Shown here: piece by piece, positions 1 to 9,849 of the stretch | How positions within the stretch are numbered: position 1 is the first letter of the stretch | Layout of the letters: every line of letters starts with the position of its first letter | Source of the DNA: Diphasiastrum complanatum | Lineage: Eukaryota > Streptophyta > Lycopodiopsida > Lycopodiales > Lycopodiaceae | DNA: 64,000 nucleotides | NCBI GenBank assembly: GCA_029204225.1 | Contig: CM055106.1 | Coordinates: 51,281,325 to 51,345,324, forward strand | Direction of reading: 5' to 3' | The notes under the pieces: generated by a model | The model's database searches: none | Seen by the model: the letters and a program-made list of their open reading frames with translations, nothing else | What the model was told of the DNA's origin: nothing | Made by a program: the position numbers and the translations under genes

Positions 1-215
1 GACAGCTTAGTGATACCAAAATGAACTATTCAACCACAAAGCGGGAAGCACTGGCAATGATCTATGCGGTTAAGAAATTTCGACATTACTTGATGGCCAC
101 ACATTTTGCTTTTTATACGGACCATCAACCCTTGCTCTATCTCGTTAATAAAACTTGCAACACCAGAAGAATCACCAGATGGCTACTTCTGTTGTTGGAG
201 TTCGTTTTCGGATAG
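1..215 (+). pseudogene. RNase H C-terminal part (GypA copy 1)
   Basis: The frame begins before the window and reads through NYSTTKREALAMIYAVKKF and YTDHQPLLYL, which are the helix and conserved Asp segment typical of gypsy RNase H. The same stretch occurs in GypA copy 2 near 56355-56520. A one-base deletion near 205, relative to copy 2, shifts RNase H out of frame with the integrase that follows. In a working element RNase H removes the RNA strand after minus-strand synthesis; this copy could not make the fused polyprotein. Confidence 0.85.
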
Positions 216-1594
216 TAGTTCGCAAGGGAAAACAACACTACATGGCAGATCATATGTCACGAATCAAGGGAAAGGAGATTGCCACCCAACCCGACGATGA
301 GCTAGCAGATGCTGCCTTATTTTATGTGGACACAGTACTAGAATGGGCTGTCGACATTGTTGAATATCCAATGCATGGCCAACCAGACAAATCACTACCA
401 AAGGCGGAACAACGGAATTTGATTTTGAAAGCTAGACCTTATCAATTGATTGCCAACCAGTTGTATCGAAGAGGTCAAGATGGAATTCTTCGGTGGTGTA
501 TTCTTTCTCATGAGACCACCCAGATCATTTTGCTTTCACATGAAGGCATGGGTGGGGGTCATTTTGCATCTGACATTACAGTTCGCAAGATCCTACAATC
601 AGGATGTTGGTGGCCAACGATTCATAAAGATACAGAGGAATACTTGAAAAAGGACGATGTGTGCCAAAGGACAAGGAGACCAACGAGATTGAACTATGAC
701 CTACTGCACCCAGTCTTAGCCCAAGCATTGTTCAAAAAATGGGGATTGGATTATATTGGTCCATTTCACCCTGCAGGAAGAAGTTCCCAGGCTCGATACA
801 TAATCGTAGCCACAGACTACCTCACCAAATGGGTCAAAGCCAAGGCAGTAAGAGTAGCTGATGCTGGGACCACTGCCAGGTTCCTTTATGAAAATATCAT
901 TATGCGCTTCGGATGCCCGGTGAATGTAGTCAGTGATCGCGGAAGCCATTTCATCAACGAGACCATCAAGGTCCTGTTGGAGGAATTCTTTGTGATCCAC
1001 AGAACCAATACGTCCTATTATCCTCGTGGTAATGGGCAAGCAGAATCATCCAATAAGATCTTGTGTAGCATGCTCACGAAAACAGTTGAAGCTAGCAGAT
1101 CAGATTGGGAACACAGGTTGCATGCTGCACTATGGGCATTCAGGACAACATATAAAGAGAGCACTAATCAAACACCCTTCCAATTGGTATATGGTCAAGA
1201 TGTTGTGATGCTAGTAGAGTTTTTAGTTCCTTCATTAAGGATTTCCACCGCGCAATATCTTAATGAGTCCAAATATCTACAGCTACGCCACGAAGCTCTT
1301 CATAAACTCTGTGAAACACGCTTACTAGCTGTGCATGCACTGGCAGCTGAAAAGAAAAGACGCAAAGCATGGCATGATTGCAGGTTACAAAAGAAGGATC
1401 TTCGTTCAGGAGATCTGGTCCTGATTTATAAAACCAAGGCGATCAAAGGGAAATTAAAATTCACAAATGAAGGTCCCTATCGAATCAAGGAAATTCTTAA
1501 TCATGGAGCCGTGAATTTAGAAAAGTTAGATGGGACACCATTTGATACACCCATCAACGGTAGCCGGTTGCACAAGTACTGGCCACCACAATGA
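206..1594 (+). CDS. Ty3/gypsy integrase (GypA copy 1), open frame
   Basis: The open frame runs from about 155, and homology with copy 2 begins after the frameshift near 206. Order: RNase H-integrase tether, HHCC zinc finger (His of HEGMGGGHF; the Cys pair reads DDVCQR, so the first Cys is Asp here), catalytic core with D in KWGLDYIGPF, D in VSDRGSHF and E in NGQAESSN, then a C-terminal part ending NGSRLHKYWPPQ. The D,D,E triad is therefore complete while the zinc finger is damaged. Copy 2 shows the reverse: zinc finger intact, first catalytic Asp changed to Asn. Integrase inserts the element cDNA into the host chromosome. It is normally released from a polyprotein, so this ORF has no start codon of its own. 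Confidence 0.9.
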   Translation, partial: FRIVVRKGKQHYMADHMSRIKGKEIATQPDDELADAALFYVDTVLEWAVDIVEYPMHGQPDKSLPKAEQRNLILKARPYQLIANQLYRRGQDGILRWCILSHETTQIILLSHEGMGGGHFASDITVRKILQSGCWWPTIHKDTEEYLKKDDVCQRTRRPTRLNYDLLHPVLAQALFKKWGLDYIGPFHPAGRSSQARYIIVATDYLTKWVKAKAVRVADAGTTARFLYENIIMRFGCPVNVVSDRGSHFINETIKVLLEEFFVIHRTNTSYYPRGNGQAESSNKILCSMLTKTVEASRSDWEHRLHAALWAFRTTYKESTNQTPFQLVYGQDVVMLVEFLVPSLRISTAQYLNESKYLQLRHEALHKLCETRLLAVHALAAEKKRRKAWHDCRLQKKDLRSGDLVLIYKTKAIKGKLKFTNEGPYRIKEILNHGAVNLEKLDGTPFDTPINGSRLHKYWPPQ

Positions 1595-2688
1595 GACAGA
1601 TCCAGATTAGTGGGGCACATTACGAAAAGCTAATCTGGTAAACCATCACCACTAGATCTAAGAAGAACAAGCCAAATCAAGCTAAATCCATCAAGATTCA
1701 GCCAGATCTACCAAGATCGAGGAAATCCATCAGAATCCAAGGATGATCCAGATCCAGATAGAATCAAGAAGGAAGCAGATTATCAGATTGACTGATGGAT
1801 CTATTACCAAGTATCCATCAGAACTTTCAGAGAACTATCAACAGTCAGATCAAGCCTGGATGAAGCTGATTACTAGTTTACAAAAGTTAAAAATCAGAAA
1901 ATCTCGAGATCTCGTCAAAAAACACTCTGAAAGAGCACTTTTTTCATGATTTTTTGAGATCCCCTAAGAGATAGCTCTTGAAACTTGGACAATCACCAGA
2001 TCTGACCCAGATGCATCCATGAAAATCTCTGTGAGAAATCTTGATGGAGGAATCACCATTTTTTAGTGTGTGTGAGAGTTTCGAGAAGCTGAATTTTCAG
2101 AACCCTCGCAGAGCATCAAAATCATCTTACCAACTCTCACAAGGTGTCTAAATGAAATTAGAGCCATGGAATTAGCCTGCCTACATGGTTTGATCTTGAA
2201 AATCCAATCACAGAAACAAGTTGTGCAAGAAATCACTTTCTGCGAGAGTTGAACCCTCGCAAACAGCTTGAACCCTCGCAGAACCTTCGCATAGCAGTCA
2301 AATCACCTTCTGAACTCTCGTAGACTTGCCTGAGGTCTTAGAATTTTGTGAAGAATGTGCCTGCCAAAATTTGGGTGGAACTGAACAAGGGAAAGTGGAT
2401 TTCACCTAATATGCACTCTAAATTCCGCTATATAAGGGCTGAATTCGAGTCATTTGTCACCTTTGCTAGCGAAGCTCTGTCGAAATTTACTCTGAAATTA
2501 CCAAGTTCTTCGTTTGCAACCAAACTTTCTACCAGCTGTCATCTGATATTATTGAACACCGATCTGCACTCTGAACTACACTCCTTGTCTTCCAACACTC
2601 GTTATTCTCAGTTTTCTACCGTTTCCACATCTTTTTCCATTCTCCACCGTTTTTTTTACTTTTTCGACCTCAAATAATCACTGTTAAC
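1595..2688 (+). promoter_or_regulatory. Spacer between pol and ORF3, with palindromic motifs and a TATA box
   Basis: There is no coding potential I can support. Seen: several copies of the motif AACCCTCGCA or its complement (2101, 2253-2261, 2271-2280, complement at 2241-2250), a near-palindrome at 2241-2261, and TATATAAGG at 2429-2437, 260 bp before the ATG of ORF3. The spacer in GypA copy 2 (57940-59023) has the same parts in the same order and the same 260-bp distance. Inference: this may be a promoter that drives ORF3 separately from the polyprotein; it could instead be an LTR-derived segment. Confidence 0.55.
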
Positions 2689-5284
2689 ATGGCCTCCTCA
2701 TCCTCTGAAGACTCTGGCACCAAACAGGTGATCCAGTGTGACATCCCCGAGGCCACACAGATTTGGCCTCTACCCTCTGACACTCTGATCCAACCATGGC
2801 TACAGACAACCAGCCCACTTCTAGCGACAATGGATTTTTACCTGACACTCTTCCATTCTGAGATTAACATGGGCCTCGCCCTTCATGCTTACGCCACCTG
2901 GGACAAGGACAAGGCTCGTTTCCACTTCCTATACCAAGGTACCGCGTACAAGGTCAGGATTAACGCCGACTCAATGGTCACCATTGGCATTATGTCCGGT
3001 GATCGTCAACCCGTCTCCCATCACCACGCCAAAGCTCTGATCAAACCTTTCGTCACCTAAACCACACCAGAAATCCCCATCCAGACTAACAATGGTTACC
3101 TGATAGAAGCTATCACGGAACTTGTCATTCAAGCGGTTGCGCATCTGTAAAGTTTCAACATTTTGCCAAGACAGAATCCAATCTACGCTGCTGAGTCAGA
3201 GAGTGGAATCTTTTTTGGAATTTCCTAACCCCTCCGTTGTGCCATATGACTGGCATAGCTTCCTTATTTGAGAACTAACCAACTCCATCAAACCCAACAA
3301 CCGCGAACAAATCGCAGCAGGCCCCCTGTTGTATAACTTTGCATGTGCACTTCTTGAGGCAAAAGTGCGCGGTTTTCAATGCTCATCCCTCCTGTCTACC
3401 CTTGTGCCACATACTAACCTTTATCCACCATCTCAAACATCTACCTCCTCCCAACCTACAGTTATTAACACAACGGCCAGCAAACGAATGCGTGGCACTG
3501 CCTCTACATCCACATCTCCACCTGTTACCCGAAGACATGTCTCCATTGTCGCACTAACCACTCCATCCACCACGGCCACTTCTTCTTCCGTGCAACCCCC
3601 CACTCCAATTTCTATTATCGCTACCTCTCTTTCTGTTCCATCCACATCTGTTTCTATCTCCATCCTCGTTTCTTCTGTTGATACCACTCCTACTTCTCTT
3701 CTAGTGTCCACTACTCCATCCATCACCAAAGCATCCTCCATCACTCCTGCCACCACCATTGCTCCTCTCACATTCAATCCTTCTGATTCACAACTGTCTC
3801 CCGACAATCTGGCATGGATGCAAGTTATCAATTTTTCACCCCCACGCCCGACACTTTCTGTTCCATCCTCACCTTCTTCCATACTCCACACCACCGTCCA
3901 GTTTCCCTCTGTTCTTCCCATCCTCTCGTTTGGACAAACCGTCCTCACCCCTGTTTCCACAGTCATTTCTCAAACCCCACCCGCTTCGCCAACAAAGGTT
4001 GCCGAGGGCAACCAACCGTTGTCTGATGACGCATTTGTTCAAACAGTTTTTGTACCATCGCTAGATCGGACTGATCCCACCGCTTCAGATGGCATCAGGT
4101 CCAATGAAAACCTGATAGAAGATAATGACAATGGGATTCCACCAGTCGTCAGGGCCAATACAACACAAGCCCCTGCCAGTGCCAATGTACCGGCTACTCC
4201 CACAGACCTAACGACGGCGTACCAAACTCTGGAAAAATACATCTTGGATGTGGTAGCAGCCAAAGCTATTCTGGAAGGCAGGGTACTACACTTGGCAACA
4301 AATAATACACAGCTGCGAGCAGACCTCACCAAGCTGCAGCAAGAGCTGATTTCGGCTCAACAACACGAACAAGCAGGGCACCAGGAGATTGCCAAGTTAT
4401 AGCAGAGGGAGGAGGGCCTCAACAAATATATCCAAAGCCTCTCCAACGCGCTGATTGAGGCCTCCACGAAGGTGCGGGAGCTTCAAGCTGAAGCGTCCCA
4501 ATGGCTTGCCCCCATCCAGACGCAACTTACCCTTTTGAAAGCAGAGAACACGTGCCTGGGGACGGAGGTCAAAGCCCTACAAGACGACAAGCTCGTCTCG
4601 TTAGCTCAACATGCACCGGATTCAATGTCACTTTCTCAATCAAAGATGAATCTTCTACGGCGTCAGATGCAGGTTTATAGCCAAACCTTAAACAGCCACC
4701 AAGCAGAGTTCAACAAGTATCGGGCAAGCGCAACACATGAGCTCGTCCAAGCCAAGCAAGCCCTCAAGGCATGTCAAAAATTCATGGACGCAAAGGCCCA
4801 GCCCACCCCCATGGTAATTCCACCACCACCTAATTTTGATGCTGCGCAGGCTAGTACCAGCCAAGATCAAAGCCAATAGGCAGCAGGGGGATCTCAAACA
4901 GATCAAGGGTCTGAAGGCCAAGACCAAGGGCAGACAGATACAGCTACTGAGACACAAGACCAGATCCAAGGCACATCATCCAGAGGTTCGCGCACGATAT
5001 CTGCCAGCCGGGCCTTCTAAAGACAGAAGTCCGTGGAGGAGAAAATTAATGAATTTTTATCAAAGTATCTCCACGAGTCATTTTGAGGTGGTTGGCAGAT
5101 ATCGTTTTCTGCTTAGACAGTCAAGGGTAAAGAACTGCAAGCATTACCCACCCTCCAACCACAACCAGAGTGGCGTCAGCAGTTATTTGAAAGAGACCCT
5201 ATGGCCATCAGGGCCTATGTGACAAGTCCACAACAATTACGGGTGAACGCGCATTATCCTCATTTTCTATTCACTACTTCTTAA
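2689..5284 (+). pseudogene. GypA ORF3: N-terminal domain, Ser/Thr/Pro linker, coiled coil, Gln-rich tail
   Basis: Start chosen at MASSSSEDSG, which is shared with the copies at 59024 (+) and 62437 (-). Parts: an N-terminal globular region of about 200 residues (2689-3400) broken by a stop at 3058-3060 and frameshifts; a linker rich in Ser, Thr and Pro (about 3400-4190); a heptad-like helical region rich in Leu, Gln, Ala and Glu (4200-4800); a Gln/Gly/Thr-rich segment and a C-terminal tail ending with TAA at 5282-5284. From 3329 on, all pieces lie in one frame, interrupted by TAG at 4400-4402, TAG at 4877-4879 and a few later stops. The N-terminal region resembles in style the 'putative plant transposon protein' domains found in extra ORFs of plant gypsy elements, but I cannot confirm it. 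Function unknown. Confidence 0.7.
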
Positions 5285-5650
5285 TGCTCTTGATTGTATT
5301 TTCCATTGCTTTTGTATTTCCATGTTTATTGTTTGCCATAGTGTATTCATTTCCATTAGCAAGCATAAGGAGCATTTGAGCTAACCTCTACCCTCACTCT
5401 CTATTTCTCTCTCTTTCTCTCTTCTCTTCTCAACCTCTTCTTTTCTATCCCTTCCCTTCACCCAAATCATGATGAATGTTAGTGTAGAGGAGTAGAGTTA
5501 AAGGAGAATAGTGTTAGTGGTGATTAGAGTTAAGGGAGAAAGTAGGAGATTAACTAGAAGTAGTATCTATGCATAGTTAGGTACCTATCTAGTGATCTAA
5601 CCCTTGTTGACAGACGGGAGGGCTATACTACGCGAGATCTTCGATCCTAC
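5285..5650. other. Non-coding stretch, pyrimidine-rich in the middle
   Basis: No gene seen. 5394-5460 is a CT-rich tract, followed by purine-rich text at 5480-5560 with repeated GAGTTAA and GGAGAA words. It may include the untranslated 3' end of GypA copy 1, but I could not find a TG...CA LTR pair here. Confidence 0.4.
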
Positions 5651-6940
5651 AAATGCCCAAGAGAAGAACAATCAAGGCAATCTTGTGCTTGAGGAGGAGG
5701 AAGAAGGCAATCTATCTTTGATTGTATCCTCACCACAAACATCTAATCAAGACACTTGGTGGATTAATAGTGGGGCAAACTCTCACATGACTCACCAAAA
5801 AAACTACTTTTCTAATCTACTTTCTTACAATAGTTCTAAGAGATTTATCTTCACTGCAAGTGATCGAGAATGTGAGATTGTAGGTGTTGGATCCATTCAT
5901 TTATGTCTAGGATCATCTAAAAAAGTAGATCTAGACAATGTTCTTTATGTACCTTTATTGCTAGTGGTTTCAAGCAAGGGAGGTTATTCAAATTGGATGC
6001 TAATGTGATGGTTGGAAGTGTGAACATGGCAAGGGAGGAGCTCACTCAAGTGGAATAATGGCACAAAATTATTAGGCCATCCTAACTACAAAGCTATGGA
6101 GACCAATGTGACAAAGGAGCTAGCAAGAGGACTTCCCAAAACCATATCCAAGTGTGGCAAGCTTTGTGAAGCTTGTGGACTCTCCAAATCTCATAAGCTT
6201 CCTTTCAAGAGATCTTTGATAAGATCTAACTCTCCTCTTAACCTTATACACTCGGATGTTCATTCATATTCACGTGAATCAAATGGTGGAGCTCTTATGT
6301 ATGTCACTTTTATTGATGATAAATCAAGATACTCTTGGGTTTATCTCTTGTCTAAGAAAAGTGAAGTTTTTGAGTCCTTTGTAAAGTTCAAAATTATTGT
6401 GGAAAAGCAACTTAATATTAGCTTGAAAGTATTAAGAAGTGATAATGGAGGGGAGTACATCTCCAATAGGATGAAAGAGTTTTGTGAAACTAATGGCATA
6501 AAGAGAGAGTTTACTTGTACATATACTCCACAACAAAATGGAGTAGATGAGAGAAAGAATAGGACACTATGAGAGTGTGCTAAAGCTATGAGATTAGATG
6601 CATCTCTTCCTATTTCATTTTGGGGAGAAGCTATTTTATGTGCAAACTTTCTTTGTAATAGAATGACTAATAGTGCCATTAAAGGACTTACACCTTATGA
6701 AGTATTGTTTGGCAAAAAGCCAAATCCTAGTGATTTGAAAGTTTTTGGATGTACTTGTTATGTACATATTCCATTAGAAACAAGAAAAAAGAAAGATGCC
6801 ACTTCTTTCAAAGACATCTTTGTTGGTTATAGTGAAAGTAAGAAAGCTTATAGGATATATGATCCTATTACAAAAAAGTTGTTGCTAGTAGAGATGTACT
6901 TTTTGATGAATCTCTCCAAGCCAAAGGAAACGTGACTTCC
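5651..6940 (+). pseudogene. CopD-family copia fragment: gag end, protease, integrase
   Basis: This matches the full-length CopD element at 42594-48802 (minus strand). It starts inside the gag tail (NNQGNLVLEEEEEGNLSL), passes the protease site, which reads NSGAN where CopD has DSGAS, so the catalytic Asp is lost, then the integrase core at 6096-6572 with LRSDNGGEY intact, and the integrase C-terminal part 6588-6935. An in-frame TGA lies at 6570-6572. About 130 bp between protease and the integrase zinc-finger region are missing; the join falls at ATTGCTAGTGG, which is also present in CopD, so deletion by short-repeat pairing is likely. Neither end is an LTR: the right end is cut exactly by the LTR at 6941. 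Confidence 0.85.
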
Positions 6941-7394
6941 TGTTACGTACCCATAAGGGTACACAACAAGAAACTTGAGGTGACGGTCTCAATTATGGGA
7001 CGAAACGCTGATCTGGAGCTATAGGTCTTTTGGGTGCCACGTGTCAATGTCTCATTGGCATGCGGTGACTCATTGTTATGAACCCGGTATATAGAGGGGG
7101 ATCTCCATGAATGAAGAGCTCTTCATTCTCTCCTGGAGAATGAAGAGCTCTTCCACCGGTGATCAGGTCAAGACGAGTATCTAGGCCTCAGGATGTAGGT
7201 AGGTGAGGGTCGAGGGTAATACATGGTGGTATGGGACACCATGACTTACATGAGATTCGAGCTTGCTTGATGGCGGCCTGTAGCTCCAGTGCACGGGGGT
7301 GAGGTGGCAGTACCTCTATGGTTGGGTGATAACGTAGCGTTCGTCACTTGTTTGTGCTTTAGCAATGACCGGCATGATGATGGGGATTCTAACA
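6941..7394 (+). repeat. LTR with TGTTA...TAACA ends
   Basis: It begins TGTTACGTAC and ends GGATTCTAACA, giving inverted 5-bp ends TGTTA/TAACA. Two bases later a tRNA-Met primer site starts (7397). TATATAGA at 7088-7095 could be the LTR core promoter. Its left edge abuts the CopD fragment directly, so it inserted into that fragment. I found no second copy in the window, so this is the 5' LTR of an otherwise deleted element. Confidence 0.75.
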
Positions 7395-7396
7395 GT

Positions 7397-7408
7397 TGGT
7401 ATCAGAGC
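7397..7408 (+). other. Primer binding site, tRNA-Met type
   Basis: TGGTATCAGAGC lies two bases after the LTR end. This is the usual plant site for initiator tRNA-Met priming of minus-strand DNA. Confidence 0.85.
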
Positions 7409-7449
7409 GATTTCACCTTATTCACATCGCTCCAATTTTACACATTGTC

Positions 7450-7620
7450 GATCCTAATCAGCCCTTTGTGGTCGATACGGATGCTAGCGACTTTGCTATT
7501 GGAGCGGTCCTTTATCAGGATGGTAGACCAGTTGCTTTTGAAAGCAAGAAGCTGGATCCTGCTCAGACTAGGTATTCTACTTATGAGAAGTTTATTATTT
7601 CTCTCTACCTTTATCGGCTT
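7450..7620 (+). pseudogene. Ty3/gypsy RNase H fragment
   Basis: The frame reads VVDTDASDFAIGAVLYQ and later FESKKLDPAQTRYSTYEK, the start of a gypsy RNase H with the first catalytic Asp. It sits only about 40 bp after the primer site at 7397, so gag, protease and RT have been deleted. Homology fades after about 7620. Confidence 0.85.
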
Positions 7621-7876
7621 CTCCCCTCTCTAATTCAAATCACATTCATATTTACCAGAATGCATCAGAGGGCAATAATACTATATTTATTTTTGCCGTC
7701 CTTACTGGTTTTATCTAGGTTAAGGATTTTGGCTTTGTGATATTTTCGGGAGTCCTCCACTCCGATTTGTAGCTGGCCTTTGTGCCAAAGATCGATGCTT
7801 CCAATTGGAGCTAGATCATATGCATCAACCCCCCCTCTTTGTTCCGCCTCCATTTATCCCTTCACATTCACAACAC

Positions 7877-8701
7877 CAGTAGGTACGGTACACGCTAGAG
7901 TATCAGCAAACAGGATCAGAGAAGCCTTCTGACCTCCTCATAGAGCATATTAAGCACTATCAAACCACTGCCCCTGCACTCCTTGACATCCTCCATCTCG
8001 CTTATAATGAGCTCAGAGCCCTATGTCATGTCTGCCACCAATATCATCTAGCCACGCTCATCGTCTGCTATAATGTGGCCTTGGCACATTATAATGCCTC
8101 TCACTCCTGCGGTTCTATGGGCAGATCCCGCGTACCATCCACTACCAAGAAGGAGATCTTGGTCAGCTCTGTAGATTCCAAGCATCAGGGCTTATAATTG
8201 GCCAATCATAAAACTAAAAAAGGATTGGAGAACGACCATCGATTTCAAAAGAGTGCTCAACCGCTTCTTGACCGACCAGCTAACTCTCCAGATCCCTTTG
8301 TACTGGAAGCCTATTACCATGTGGAGACCTTACTGATTGCTGCCAAGGTGGATACCAGGTGAGAGATGTGTTTTGGAGAGTACTACTTTGACCCAAATAA
8401 AGAATTCAAACCGACGGCCATTGTGGATCAGATTCCCTTGTACCGGACCTTCCATCGCTTGTCTTCAACGTCCGTTGTTAATATAGCGAGATTGGAAAGA
8501 TGGTACACGACCGGCTTTTTTGGAAATATGCCCCGGCGTTCGGCCCAATCCGCTCGCAATCCACAAGGTGCAGCCAATCGTGGTCCCGGTTTGTCCGTAC
8601 AGTTGCAGAAATCCATCGAAAGAACCGGGATGCCGAAGATGCAAAGGGCCAATAATTGGAAAAGGCTTCCTGAAGCATATCTCGCACCTTGTATGTTTTA
8701 A
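7877..8701 (+). pseudogene. Unrecognised interrupted ORF
   Basis: One frame is open from about 7877 to the TAA after PCMF at 8701, apart from TAA near 8198 and TGA near 8361: about 275 codons with two stops, far fewer than expected by chance. No start codon is certain; the longest ATG-started piece is 8366-8701. The N-terminal half is rich in His, Leu and Tyr; the C-terminal half is basic and Arg-rich. I recognise no family. It follows the gypsy RNase H scrap, so it may be a gag or extra ORF of a retrotransposon. Confidence 0.4.
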
Positions 8702-9200
8702 AAAAAAAACAAAAATAAGACAAAAAAAAAAGTCCAGAAAAAGCATTCTGGGACTCAATTATATTTTTTGTTTTTCACCAATACCTCATTTTATCTTTCT
8801 TATTTTCTTTTAAACTCTTCTCCTGTACATATATCTTTATTCCCATGTACATATATCTTAGTTTTAATTTATTGTTTTTTATTATTACCTCATTTTCTCT
8901 TCTTATTTTCTATTAAATTCTTCCCTTATACATATACCTGTATTCCTCTGTACATATACATTCTCTGTTTCTCCCACTATAGCTCAACTTTGTTGCCAAA
9001 AATTTTTCTCCATGTTTTTTGCCGAATTTTGTTTTTTTTTTCCCTTCATGTCTACACCCGTTTTTTCTCCTCTCTTACCACGGTTTCACATCCATGCACG
9101 CCAACGCCAAAGACATATGCAAGTGCCAAGGGACTGTCGTCAAAATTGCAATGGGGACATATTAGAAAATTCTGGTGAAGATTCTTCTAATGGATGATTC
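8702..9200. other. A/T-rich and pyrimidine-rich non-coding stretch
   Basis: Poly-A runs at 8700-8735, then strongly T-rich sequence to about 9065. The ORFs read here are biased by T-tracts and carry no motif. A diverged tandem duplication lies inside (8776-8970). Confidence 0.5.
8776..8970 (+). repeat. Imperfect tandem duplication, unit about 90-100 bp
   Basis: The first unit runs from ACCTCATTTTATCTTTC to TGTACATATATC; the second from ACCTCATTTTCTCTTC to TGTACATATACA. Both contain TCTTATTTTCT and CCTGTAC/CTTATAC steps in the same order. It is diverged, so old. Confidence 0.55.
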
Positions 9201-9840
9201 TGGTAAAGATTTTTCTAACGGATTACAAGATGTTCGTGTGAGCAATGGGGGGGCTTTATCATTCAATTCGAACATGGAGGAATCAAAACTCAAAAAGAGG
9301 GGTTTCCCATCGCTCCACTGACAACACATTCAAAAGTTAAAGAGGGTGCAAAAATTCTGTCAAATGAGCTAGCAGGGAAAGCTGGTTTCTCCTCACCGAG
9401 TTGGTATGAAGAAAGTTCAACCTTTGATTTTATAACAAATGTTGAAAGTGCCCAACGAATATCGCATGTTATCATGCCGCTGAACTACATCAAAGAATGT
9501 TGATGAACAACAAGGAAGGAATTCCAGAATCTAGATTCACCGGAAATGCCAATATCATAAGGTCAACAAATTGCGAACCGGCCAACGAGCAAAAACAAAG
9601 CCCAGCACCTCCCCAACAGATCTCATGATGACGAGAATAAAAGCATGGCCAAGTCGGCATAAGAATTAGATCTATCAGTGATATAACGTCAAACACCCTT
9701 AGAAGGTGCACTATACTTGTAAGCCAAAAGCGCGAGAAGTAGAAATAGATCTAAAATATCAATGAGTCAAAAGAAGAGAGGACCCACGTAGTTCTAAAAT
9801 GCATTTCGCCCTTAGCTTTTTATGATAGTCAAGTTGTTAT
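9201..9840. other. No recognisable feature
   Basis: Only short, motif-free frames on both strands. It lies downstream of the CACTA coding relic and may be its 3' part, but I did not find CACTA terminal inverted repeats. Confidence 0.4.
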
Positions 9841-9849
9841 GGCACATGG

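Larger units (their letters stand above)
1..5284 (+). mobile_element. GypA copy 1: 3' part of a Ty3/gypsy retrotransposon with an extra 3' ORF
   Basis: Seen: in order, the end of RNase H, a complete integrase, a 1.09-kb spacer without coding potential and a 2.6-kb interrupted ORF (ORF3). The same order occurs at 55811-59741, which shows it is one element type and not chance neighbours. The left end is cut by the window edge, so gag, protease and RT are not visible here. I find no convincing 3' LTR after ORF3. Gypsy pol order (RT, RNase H, integrase) is established for Ty3-type elements. An additional ORF after integrase is known in some plant gypsy lineages such as Tat/Athila relatives, but I do not assign a lineage. 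Confidence 0.85.

Noticed and set aside
2348-2677. 109-codon ORF upstream of ORF3
   Set aside because: It lies in the leader after the TATA box; the equivalent region of copy 2 has no matching open frame.
3433-3966. 177-codon minus-strand ORF
   Set aside because: It lies opposite the Ser/Thr/Pro-rich linker of ORF3, whose codon bias avoids stops on the other strand.
8702-9065. Small membrane proteins in the T-rich stretch
   Set aside because: Phe/Leu-rich frames arise from T-tracts; no start context, conserved motif or second copy supports a gene.
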